A stretch of DNA of 64,000 nt from NCBI GenBank assembly GCA_944321735.1, contig CALUMK010000011.1:1-64000 (forward strand), read 5' to 3'. Under the pieces are notes generated by a model. It saw nothing but the letters and a program-made list of their open reading frames with translations, had not been told where the DNA came from and did not search any database. The position numbers were made by a program, and so were the translations under genes. Below are positions 1-6,748 of the stretch, piece by piece. The number at the start of each line of letters is the position of its first letter. The stretch's first letter is position 1. The stretch is from an uncultured Bacteroidales bacterium (GTDB lineage: Bacteria; Bacteroidota; Bacteroidia; Bacteroidales; P3).

Positions 1-102
1 GCTTGCTCTATCTTTGCAGACTTCGTCTCGAAGATAGGCTGCGCCTCAGCATAGCTCGAACTCCGTTCGGCTCTGCGCTCGGCTTGCTCTATCTTTGCAG
101 AC
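1..102 (+). repeat. Promoter-bearing direct repeat upstream of the phosphoesterase gene
   Basis: Positions 1-21 and 82-102 are an identical 21-bp direct repeat. Each copy holds a TATCTTTG box (9-16 and 90-97) that fits the Bacteroidota -7 consensus TAnnTTTG. The segment between is rich in short runs such as ggctgcgcctcagc and ctctgcgctcggc. The second box lies 22 bp before the ATG at 119, so it is the likelier promoter. I see no TTG at the usual -33 distance. A comparable repeat with the same box lies at 35841-36005. Confidence 0.6.
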
Positions 103-118
103 CATTACAAATAAGACC

Positions 119-1819
119 ATGAACACTAAATTCTGCCTTTCCATCCTCGCTTTTGCGTTCTCGCTCGGAGTCTTGCCGCAACAAGCCAAAGCCAAACGGC
201 CCAAAGCAACAAAAGACACCCTGACCATCGTCTCGTTCAACGATTTCCACGGAGCGTTCCAGGAAGAAGGCGATGTGCCGGGCGCCGCACGGCTGGCCGC
301 CACCATCCAGAAAATACGACAAGAGTACCCCAATGTGATTGTAGTAGCCGGAGGCGACAACTACAGCGGCGGGTACTTTCCCCGAATCACCCAAGGCAGA
401 CCCTTGAAGGAATTCTTCGAAGCCTGCCAAGTGGAATACTCCGCCATCGGGAACCACGAATTCGACTGGGGAATCCCCGCCATGATAGAACGACTCCACT
501 GGGGACCGACCCGATACATAGCAGCCAACATTTTCTATTATCCATCCTCAGATGCCGCGCCCCAATCCATGTCGAACGCCGCGCCCCAACCGGCATCCAC
601 CAATACTTCGGCATCGACCCCAACACCAAATCCAACCGCTGGCAAACCCGCAAGGCTCCGTCCCGACTGGGCTATCCCCTACGCCATCAAACACGACACC
701 CTGCGCAACGGCACCCCGGTACGCATCGCGTTCATCGGACTCAGCACCCAAGAGACCAAGACCGCAGCCCTGCCCGAAATCGTCAAAGACCTGGATTTTG
801 CCGACCCCGTCCCGGTGGCCGCGCAGATAGCCGAACAGCTGCAAGACAGCGCCGAACTCCACATCCTCCTGGCGCATATCGGCACCGATAACCAAGACGG
901 CCGAATCATCTTCACCGATGCCGGAACCGACGGACTGAGCCGGATCGAAGGCATAGACGGCATCATCTCCGGCCATTCCCACAAAATAGTCTGCGGACTG
1001 AAAGACAGCATGCCGATAGTCCAAGCCCGGAACTACGGACGGAAATTAGCCCTGCTGCAATACGAAATAAGCCGGGACAGGAAAGGACACATCCAGAGCC
1101 GTTTCCTCGGTGCCCACCTGATGGATCCCAGCCAAAACGAAGACCCGAACATCCAAAGAATCGTGAACCAATACCTGAACGATCCCCAATACGGATTCCA
1201 GAACGTGATCTGCCAGAACCAGCAGGCAATGAACCCCGAAGACCTGATTCCCGGCAGCGGATTCTGCCTCTTAGGTTCGCTCGTGACCCAATCCTACCAA
1301 GACTGCTACCTGCAAGCCAAGCCCCAGGACAGCAACAAGATAGTCATCGGGGTCTGCAACTACGGAGCCATCCGGACCATCCTTCCCGAAGGCCCGGTCA
1401 ACAAGCTGCAAGCCGGCAACATCATCCCTTTCGGCGGGGTGCTGAATGCCTTCCACCTCAACGGGCAGCAAGTACGGCAGCTCTTCCAGTACGGCATCAA
1501 CCGGGACTTAGGCTGGCTGCAATACCATGACATGGAAATAACGCTCGATGCCCAAGACCGGATTCAAAGCATTGTATATACGGGGAACGGGCAGCGGATT
1601 CCTATTCAAGACACTGGAAATTACATCATTGTCACCGAAAATTTCCTTTCATCGGGCGGCGACGGATATCCCACCGAAGTATTCCGGAAACGCGATGAAG
1701 CGTTTGCCAAGACCGACCCGGCCCGGCGCAACCCGACCGATGTATTCATCCTCTATCTGAAAAAGTTGGAATCCATCGATGCCAAAGCCATAAGCGTACC
1801 AAAAACACTTCATCGATAA
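119..1819 (+). CDS. Secreted 5'-nucleotidase / UshA-like metallophosphoesterase
   Basis: This is probably an exported two-domain 5'-nucleotidase that hydrolyses nucleotides or related phosphomonoesters outside the inner membrane. The ATG at 119 gives a signal peptide ending near AKA at residue 25; the frame is open to a TTG at 95, but that codon overlaps the promoter box. The N-terminal calcineurin-like domain shows the metal motifs FNDFHG (Asp42, His44), GGDN (Asp80), GNHEFDWG (Asn112, His113) and GHSH. The C-terminal nucleotidase domain follows, with GDGYP near the end. A Pro/Ala/Ser/Thr-rich insertion, roughly residues 138-187, separates GNHE from GHSH and is probably a surface loop. The substrate cannot be told from sequence. 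No operon partner is evident. Confidence 0.88.
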   Translation: MNTKFCLSILAFAFSLGVLPQQAKAKRPKATKDTLTIVSFNDFHGAFQEEGDVPGAARLAATIQKIRQEYPNVIVVAGGDNYSGGYFPRITQGRPLKEFFEACQVEYSAIGNHEFDWGIPAMIERLHWGPTRYIAANIFYYPSSDAAPQSMSNAAPQPASTNTSASTPTPNPTAGKPARLRPDWAIPYAIKHDTLRNGTPVRIAFIGLSTQETKTAALPEIVKDLDFADPVPVAAQIAEQLQDSAELHILLAHIGTDNQDGRIIFTDAGTDGLSRIEGIDGIISGHSHKIVCGLKDSMPIVQARNYGRKLALLQYEISRDRKGHIQSRFLGAHLMDPSQNEDPNIQRIVNQYLNDPQYGFQNVICQNQQAMNPEDLIPGSGFCLLGSLVTQSYQDCYLQAKPQDSNKIVIGVCNYGAIRTILPEGPVNKLQAGNIIPFGGVLNAFHLNGQQVRQLFQYGINRDLGWLQYHDMEITLDAQDRIQSIVYTGNGQRIPIQDTGNYIIVTENFLSSGGDGYPTEVFRKRDEAFAKTDPARRNPTDVFILYLKKLESIDAKAISVPKTLHR

Positions 1820-1916
1820 GATTTCAGCGTCTCCCCTATACCGCCGTCAACTCACGGAAGCGGTCGCCGTCTTGGCACCGTACTTGATTTCAGCAGCTAC
1901 CATATACCGCCGCCAA
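1820..1916. repeat. Imperfect 31-bp direct repeat
   Basis: Positions 1820-1850 and 1886-1916 match at about 26 of 31 bases. Both begin GATTTCAGC and end in TATACCGCCG.CAA, with a 66-bp period. The first copy overlaps the end of the phosphoesterase stop codon region. No function is evident. Confidence 0.45.
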
Positions 1917-2011
1917 GCCCCAAAAACCAAAGGTTGAATGCGCCGTTTCCGGAGTGACCATAAGTACGCTCAGCGAAAGCTCCGGCAAGCGGAGCGGATT
2001 GTATTACCCGT

Positions 2012-2317
2012 TCAAGGATTGCACAGCATGTACACCCAGTGAATCAAGACAAGAAACAAAGTCAGATAAGCAAAAAAGAGAAGCAGCCTGCGCCAGAACC
2101 TGCGAGGCCGGAAGACGCAGACCAAAGCCAGCAGCAGAACGCATAAAAACGGCAACAAGGCAGGATAGGAAAGAAACGACTCCCCTATCCGTCCTTGCCA
2201 CAAAGCCCAAAGGGCGCGTTGCAGACCGCAGCCTGGGCAAGCTATTCCGAAAGCCTGCTGGAACTGGCAGGGCAACATCCAAGAAAGTGAGTCCACCGAA
2301 CAAGAAAGCGAATCCAT
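2012..2317 (-). CDS. DUF2752 small membrane protein
   Basis: About 101 residues. The signature CPGCGLQRALWAL, near residues 28-40, is the conserved Cys-Pro-x-Cys-Gly motif of DUF2752. Two hydrophobic segments follow, an alternation typical of that family. The ATG at 2317 is preferred over a TTG at 2320. A CAAAAATA on the plus strand at 2345-2352 reads TATTTTTG on the coding strand and could be its own promoter. In Bacteroidota this family often sits beside CCC-motif membrane proteins, as it does here. The biochemical role is unknown; paired cysteines suggest metal binding or redox, but that is only inference. Confidence 0.75.
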   Translation of the reverse strand: MDSLSCSVDSLSWMLPCQFQQAFGIACPGCGLQRALWALWQGRIGESFLSYPALLPFLCVLLLALVCVFRPRRFWRRLLLFFAYLTLFLVLIHWVYMLCNP

Positions 2318-2344
2318 CAAAGCCTCCTACAATCAGTCCTTATA

Positions 2345-2352
2345 CAAAAATA
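2345..2352 (-). promoter_or_regulatory. Candidate -7 box for the DUF2752 gene
   Basis: The coding strand reads TATTTTTG, a match to TAnnTTTG, about 28 bp before the ATG at 2317. No TTG lies at the usual -33 spacing. Confidence 0.4.
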
Positions 2353-2436
2353 CCTTGTCCGCCTACAAATACTCCAACGAGTCCGAACCAAAATCCATCC
2401 CCGTCATCGGCATCCCCGTAAAAACAATCCCTAAAA

Positions 2437-2476
2437 AAACACCTTGCCCCCGGCCTGCAAACCCAAGGACAAGGTG
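2437..2476 (-). terminator. Weak stem-loop after the CCC-motif gene
   Basis: caccttg at 2440-2446 pairs with caaggtg at 2470-2476. On the minus strand the stem is followed by a T-run (plus-strand aaaaaaa at 2433-2439). It lies 57 bp past the stop of the 2533-2835 gene. The 23-nt loop makes it a modest candidate. Confidence 0.4.
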
Positions 2477-2532
2477 AAACATAAAAAATCAGCACAGGAT
2501 GCAAGAAAAAGGACGTCCAATGCGCTCAGCTC

Positions 2533-2835
2533 TTAGCAACCCTCCAAGAAGGGCAACAGAGTGAATCCAGTGCCGATAATGCCAACAAGAACGATGGCAT
2601 ACACAACATAAAGCGCACCTAGAACCACCCCGATAATCGAGGTAATCTTGCCTGCCTGCAACATTCCGGTACCCGAATAGTCATCCGGATTAAGCCTATA
2701 AGCCTTGAAACCGTTACCCGACAAGACCAAGCCGATAATACCGCAAATCAAGCCGACAAAAGCGCAGCTGAAAACAATCGAGCAGATGCCCAATACCAAG
2801 GCAGCTACCGAATAAGGGGGATTTTTCTTTTCCAT
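2533..2835 (-). CDS. CCC-motif / DUF4190-like small membrane protein
   Basis: A 100-residue protein with a short polar start and three hydrophobic segments (about residues 9-40, 60-82 and 84-96). The glycine-rich first segment, with GICSIVFSCAFVGLICGIIG, is typical of the CCC-motif/DUF4190 group. The middle has NPDDYSGTGMLQAGKITSIIG, a pattern shared by that group. It is adjacent to a DUF2752 gene on the same strand, a pairing seen repeatedly in Bacteroidota. I cannot assign a function. The pair has separate promoter and terminator candidates, so co-transcription is uncertain. Confidence 0.7.
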   Translation of the reverse strand: MEKKNPPYSVAALVLGICSIVFSCAFVGLICGIIGLVLSGNGFKAYRLNPDDYSGTGMLQAGKITSIIGVVLGALYVVYAIVLVGIIGTGFTLLPFLEGC

Positions 2836-2968
2836 AAATTCAATATTTTATTACTTGTTAATGCATTTGCCCATCCCTCTTGATGTTCCACGCACCCATC
2901 TTCCAATCAGTCGAAACCACATCCTCCAGTCCACCCATCGCCGCATCTCTACCAAAATCAATCTCATT

Positions 2969-3012
2969 CAAAAAAACTGCCACAACAGGCAAAAAAAACT
3001 GCCGCAACAGGC
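2969..3012. repeat. Short tandem duplication
   Basis: Two near-identical units of about 22 bp lie back to back (A-run followed by ctgccacaacaggc, then ctgccgcaacaggc). The rest of the 2836-3087 gap shows nothing I can support as a gene. Confidence 0.4.
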
Positions 3013-3087
3013 TCAATGGCACGAACGAGCGGACTTCTTAACGAGCGAGCATCTTACGCGGGCCTCTTCAACGCAACCTCCAGCCGC

Positions 3088-3618
3088 CTAATACGACAGC
3101 AAGGAAAAAACATCGTAATCCGGGCCTATCTTTTTCCGCCCACCAAGTTCGGCCAACTCAATCAAAAAACAAATCGAAATATCGAAATGGCCCAATTGCT
3201 TGATCAAGTTGAGCGCCGCCACCGTGGTTCCTCCCGTCGCCAGCAAATCATCGTGCAACAGAATGCGGTCACCGGGAACCAAGGCATCCTTGTGCATCTC
3301 AATGCTGTCCTCTCCATATTCCAGCTGATAGGTCGAAACCACTTTCTCGGCCGGCAGCTTCCCCTTCTTGCGGATAGGCACAAAACCGGCATTCAGCTTA
3401 TAGGCCAAAATACTGCCAAAAATGAAACCTCGCGATTCAATTCCAAGAACTTTGGTAATCCCCTTGCCGGCATAACGCTGCACCAACAAGTCGGTAGTCA
3501 CTTCCACCGAACGAGGATCCTTGAACAAAGTGGTCAAATCCCGGAAAAGAATCCCCGGAATCGGGAAATCGGGAATGTCACGAACCTGTTTTCTCAAATA
3601 TTCAATTCTATCCATCAT
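3088..3618 (-). CDS. apt: Adenine phosphoribosyltransferase
   Basis: Cytoplasmic purine salvage: adenine + PRPP gives AMP + PPi. The sequence opens with RIEYLRKQVRDIPDFPIPGI, the characteristic Apt N-terminus. It continues with a GIESRGFIFG segment, RKKGKLP in the flexible loop, and the PRPP-binding loop LLHDDLLATGGTT. Length (176 aa) is normal. I chose the ATG at 3618 because an A-rich purine tract (gaaaagaaaaag) precedes it; an upstream in-frame GTG at 3645 would add nine non-conserved residues. It stands alone between the CCC-motif gene and ferritin. Confidence 0.93.
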   Translation of the reverse strand: MMDRIEYLRKQVRDIPDFPIPGILFRDLTTLFKDPRSVEVTTDLLVQRYAGKGITKVLGIESRGFIFGSILAYKLNAGFVPIRKKGKLPAEKVVSTYQLEYGEDSIEMHKDALVPGDRILLHDDLLATGGTTVAALNLIKQLGHFDISICFLIELAELGGRKKIGPDYDVFSLLSY

Positions 3619-3962
3619 CTTTTTCTTTTCTATATTTTGTTCCACCTGCCATTAAGGCACAAAAAGACCTCGCGCACAGCCAATCGCCGCCTGTACGGAG
3701 ACGCATTCCATAGAATCACACAATCGACAAATTTACAAAAATTCCGCAAAACAGAGACAGGAGGAAATATCCCCATATCAACACGGAAACACCTCACCCC
3801 CATGATTACCACAGAGTCCCGCTCACAACAACCCTCACAGAAACACCCCGAATCGACCCAAGAAGACAACATCCAACACGCATCCGCGCGACGCCTTGCC
3901 GATTTTCGACACCCCAAGGCAACGCCAACATTCAATACCCCCCGAAAAAACGGTAAGTCCTA
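3619..3962. other. Gap upstream of apt; one weak promoter candidate
   Basis: This stretch is open in several frames because it is stop-poor, but I see no conserved protein. A TAAATTTG box on the minus strand (plus 3728-3735) could be the -7 element for apt, about 110 bp before its ATG. Nothing else stands out. Confidence 0.35.
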
Positions 3963-3963
3963 A

Positions 3964-3998
3964 AACAAAAAAAAGCCGCACTCCCTAGGCAGTGCGGC
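3964..3998 (-). terminator. Rho-independent terminator of the ferritin gene
   Basis: gccgcact (3975-3982) pairs perfectly with agtgcggc (3991-3998) around an 8-nt loop. On the minus strand the stem is followed by a run of T (plus-strand A-run 3966-3974). It lies about 80 bp beyond the ferritin stop codon. Confidence 0.8.
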
Positions 3999-4078
3999 CA
4001 CCCCTGTCCTGCGCTTCCCGGCAAGATCCCCCACCTTTGCCCATCCACGACAGTCAGCGGAATCAGATTTTTACAAGA

Positions 4079-4564
4079 TTACTGACGCTCGCCCAATTTG
4101 GAATCGAGCATGAACAAAGCCGAATCCCCGAATTTTTCAATCTTGGAAACAATATCCGAAGCCGTCGCTTCTTCTTCCACCTGTTCGCGGACAAACTGCC
4201 AGAAGAAATCCTGCGCCGCCTTGTCGTTTTCCTCAATCGACAAATCCAACAGCTTGTTAATCATTTCAGAAACCTTGCATTCATGTTCATAGACACTCTT
4301 GAACATATCGATAGGCTTCTTCCACGTGCCGGGAACTTCGTCAATCTTGCCCATCTTGGCCGTACCGCCGCGCTTGATCAGGAAATCGGCCATCATGTAC
4401 GCATGGGAAATTTCCTCGTTCGACTGCTTTTTCAGCCAGTTGCCAAAGCCGCTGAAGCCTTCCTTTTCGCAGAAGAAAGACATGGCCATATACAAGTTAG
4501 CCGACCACATTTCAGCCGTAATCTGTTCGTTAATCGCTTTTTCGAGTTTCTTTGAAATCGTCAT
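4079..4564 (-). CDS. ftnA: Ferritin (bacterial FtnA type)
   Basis: Cytoplasmic 24-mer iron-storage protein that oxidises Fe(II) and stores it as mineral. The 161-residue length and sequence are typical of non-haem bacterial ferritin. The ferroxidase ligands are all visible: Glu18, Tyr25, Glu51 and His54 (EEISH), Glu95 (YEHECK), Gln128 and Glu131 (REQVEEE). It lies 224 bp downstream of hmuV on the same strand and ends in a strong terminator. Iron freed from haem by the Hmu system could therefore be stored by a neighbouring product. Whether it shares the hmu transcript is not clear from sequence. Confidence 0.93.
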   Translation of the reverse strand: MTISKKLEKAINEQITAEMWSANLYMAMSFFCEKEGFSGFGNWLKKQSNEEISHAYMMADFLIKRGGTAKMGKIDEVPGTWKKPIDMFKSVYEHECKVSEMINKLLDLSIEENDKAAQDFFWQFVREQVEEEATASDIVSKIEKFGDSALFMLDSKLGERQ

Positions 4565-4788
4565 GACAATAATTGTTTTTAGGTGTTTTTATATCTTTTT
4601 TTCTTTGAAGGCGAACCAAAAGGAGTTAAATTCCGCCGTCTTGCAAACCGGCTGATCCCCTTGGCATCCACCGCCAAACAAGAAATTTATCTATCAAATT
4701 CCGTGCAAAAGAGCCTTTTGCCTGCCATAACGCCCTTTGCCTGCCAGAATGGCACGAAACAACGGACAAATACCTTGGCTGTCCCGGC

Positions 4789-5112
4789 TTATTCCGGCAC
4801 GTAGATGATTTCACCGTTCTCCAGCTGGTAGGCCACGCCGACCCGCTTGCCCTTCTTTCCTTGGGCGCTCTGGTCCTCCGAAGGCTTGTACTTGTTTATC
4901 GTCTGCCCTTCCTTGGTGATGATTTCCATGTTCTCCTTGCCGGGATTCTTCACAATGGTGTAATCCTCCTGACTGAAAATCTCCGTCATGTTGAATTTGA
5001 AAACCAAAGCCACCATCAAAGCCACCGCGAACACCATCGCCACATCGAAAAGGTTCGACAGCATCGACATCGGATCCTGATCCTCGTTGTCGTCTATGAT
5101 TCTTCTTCGCAT
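4789..5112 (-). CDS. hmuV: HmuV-like DUF2149 protein, last gene of the haem locus
   Basis: A 107-residue DUF2149 protein with one N-terminal membrane segment (about residues 19-40) and a small soluble domain that should face the periplasm. The membrane segment carries an aspartate, Asp23, in the context MLSNLFDVAMVFAV. That placement resembles the proton-handling Asp of ExbD/TolR (LVD-x-MLVLL). With HmuU being ExbB/MotA-like, HmuV is likely its ExbD-like partner; this is inference from topology, not detectable homology by eye. It lies 149 bp downstream of hmuU and keeps the hmuY-R-S-T-U-V order known from Porphyromonas gingivalis. Confidence 0.85.
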   Translation of the reverse strand: MRRRIIDDNEDQDPMSMLSNLFDVAMVFAVALMVALVFKFNMTEIFSQEDYTIVKNPGKENMEIITKEGQTINKYKPSEDQSAQGKKGKRVGVAYQLENGEIIYVPE

Positions 5113-5261
5113 TTTTCCAATTCTTTTGAACTATCGATTAAACCGAATGCAAAAACGCCTTTATGCCTAACGAAAAAAAGGGCATATCAGGTTCGTAAAA
5201 CCCTGACAGGAAACCGCTCCCCGCCACGTCATCGGCATCGCTCCGGCATTCCCGCTCTTTT

Positions 5262-5855
5262 TCAAGCAACGGCTTCCTTTTTCAATCCGGCCACAAAATC
5301 CAAGCGGACCAAATCCTTCTGCGCCCAGCGCTGCTTGCTCTGGTAGAGGACAAAGCCCACCGCTCCGGCAAAAAGCCCCAGCACCGTGGTCGCAAAAGCC
5401 ACCTGCATGTTGTAGGCCATCGAAGCGATGTCGCCCGTGGAAAGTCCCGCCAAGGCAGGGCCCATCGGGATAAGCGTCCCCATCAGGCCAAGAATCGGCC
5501 CGAACTTGACCAAAATCTTAGCCTGGTTCAGTTCCTTGCTACAGGAAAGCTCGTATTCCGAAATCAACTTGCCTACAGCGGCTTCGCTATACGTCGAAGC
5601 GGTTATCCGGCTCATGCACTGCCCGAAGCGGGTCTTGGACAAAGCCTCCGGCAGCTGCAACTGCGCCACCTTGGTCTTGTCCAAGCCCTCCAGAAGCGAA
5701 GCCAATTCCTTTTCCAGCCGGGCCCGCTGCACATAACGCGACACGAACCCGCCCAAGAGCAGCACGCTCCAAACAAAGAAGAACAACAAGCCAACGACTA
5801 CCGGGATGAGGAAGCCGTTGGAGAGCCAGAACATTACGTTTGAAATCGTATCCAT
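5262..5855 (-). CDS. hmuU: HmuU-like MotA/TolQ/ExbB proton-channel protein
   Basis: Inner-membrane proton-channel family protein of about 197 residues. It has a first membrane segment near residues 8-36, then a cytoplasmic region. Next come the paired helices with the family signatures FGPILGLMGTLIPMGP (second helix) and AFATTVLGLFAGAVG (third helix, including the conserved threonines). The ATG at 5855 gives MDTISNVMFWLSNGF; the open frame upstream to 5927 runs through a hairpin repeat and is not part of the protein. It is probably the motor that energises HmuS/HmuT or the TonB-dependent receptor, with HmuV as partner. The 209-bp gap from hmuT is unusually large for this locus and is filled by repeats. 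Confidence 0.88.
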   Translation of the reverse strand: MDTISNVMFWLSNGFLIPVVVGLLFFFVWSVLLLGGFVSRYVQRARLEKELASLLEGLDKTKVAQLQLPEALSKTRFGQCMSRITASTYSEAAVGKLISEYELSCSKELNQAKILVKFGPILGLMGTLIPMGPALAGLSTGDIASMAYNMQVAFATTVLGLFAGAVGFVLYQSKQRWAQKDLVRLDFVAGLKKEAVA

Positions 5856-5859
5856 ATAA

Positions 5860-5985
5860 TTAAAATTATTTATAAAGGCATCTGCTTTGTTGCGACCCTC
5901 GGTCAGGTCGGTCATGTGCAAAAGCACACTCCCTCCCTGCCCTTCGGCTCGACGCCTCGCATCTGCTCTTTATAAATAATTTTAA
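5860..5985. repeat. Hairpin repeat family, copy in the hmuT-hmuU gap
   Basis: A 17-bp perfect inverted repeat (5860-5876 with 5969-5985; left arm TTAAAATTATTTATAAA) closes a 92-nt interior. In the middle is TGTGC-AAAA-GCACA (5916-5929). The interior aligns with the copies at 13436, 24268 and 25280: shared CATCTGCT..GTTGCG on the left, CACTCC after the central hairpin, and GACGCCTCGCATCT on the right. The outer arms here are A+T-rich and unrelated in sequence to the other copies, yet still pair perfectly. Confidence 0.8.
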
Positions 5986-6043
5986 TCTGAGCAGATGGAT
6001 GCCTCCGGTTATTAATCCTTTTTTATCCCGGCTCAGGCCTCGG

Positions 6044-6069
6044 TGCGACCCTCGGTCAGGTCGGTCATG
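6044..6069. repeat. 26-bp direct repeat overlapping the hmuT stop codon
   Basis: Positions 6044-6069 are identical to 5891-5916, which is the left interior of the hairpin element at 5860-5985. This looks like a fragment of a second copy. The TGA stop of hmuT (plus 6065-6067) lies inside it. Confidence 0.8.
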
Positions 6070-6748
6070 CGCTTCGCCGCTGCCGCCATACACGCCAGGC
6101 AAAGCCGGAGCCGAACAACACCACGATTACCAAAGCCGTGTACACCAGCGAAGCCCAGTCCACCCGGGTCTCCGGGCTAAAGACAATCGCCGCCGGATGG
6201 AAAATCGTGCTGCAAAGCATCAGGACAAACAGCAGGAACTCCATCATCAGCAAAAGCTCCACCCGGAGTTCTTCTTCCGGCACCGCCATCCGCAACAAGT
6301 ACGCCCCGCCGCCCACCAGCAGCAAAGCCAGAACCGACAGGATACCGCCCACCCAGCCAAACGGGACACCGACGAAAGAGAACAACAGGCTCAGGTACAA
6401 GTAAAAGAAGGCAGGCAATACCAGCAAAGCCGGCAGGTATTCCAGCATCCGCAGATACCACGGCCGAGCCAAGCCGAACACCTTCTTGAGCTTGGATGCG
6501 GCAAAGCCCAAAATCAGCAACAAATGCAATGTGACCACAATGTTCACATCCTGCATCACCTTGAAATCTTCCAAGGCCTCGGACACCGAAAGCTTGTTCA
6601 CCCGCACCGCGTACCTTCCGCTGAACCACACCGCCGCAGCGCAGAGGACGGCAAACACCAAAGGGTAATACCGGCCCGGAGCCAGACTGTTCTTGAAGAC
6701 GCCCGCCAGCAAGCAAAGCAAGGTCATTATCAAAAGCACATTTTCCAT
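6065..6748 (-). CDS. hmuT: HmuT-like integral membrane protein
   Basis: A 227-residue, very hydrophobic protein with about six membrane segments and no soluble domain. By position between the CobN-like gene and the MotA/ExbB-like gene it matches HmuT of hmuYRSTUV loci, whose precise role is not settled. The start ATG (6748) overlaps the hmuS stop by one base (TGATG), which implies translational coupling. An upstream in-frame extension lies wholly inside hmuS and is a shadow. The stop codon is supplied by a repeat fragment at 6044-6069, so the last residues (..WRQRRSA) may differ from relatives without the repeat. Confidence 0.8.
   Translation of the reverse strand: MENVLLIMTLLCLLAGVFKNSLAPGRYYPLVFAVLCAAAVWFSGRYAVRVNKLSVSEALEDFKVMQDVNIVVTLHLLLILGFAASKLKKVFGLARPWYLRMLEYLPALLVLPAFFYLYLSLLFSFVGVPFGWVGGILSVLALLLVGGGAYLLRMAVPEEELRVELLLMMEFLLFVLMLCSTIFHPAAIVFSPETRVDWASLVYTALVIVVLFGSGFAWRVWRQRRSA

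Noticed and set aside
3016-3963. Long plus-strand frame across apt
   Set aside because: It is antisense to apt, has no recognisable domain and is rich in Arg/His/Gln/Asn as expected for a shadow of a conserved gene.
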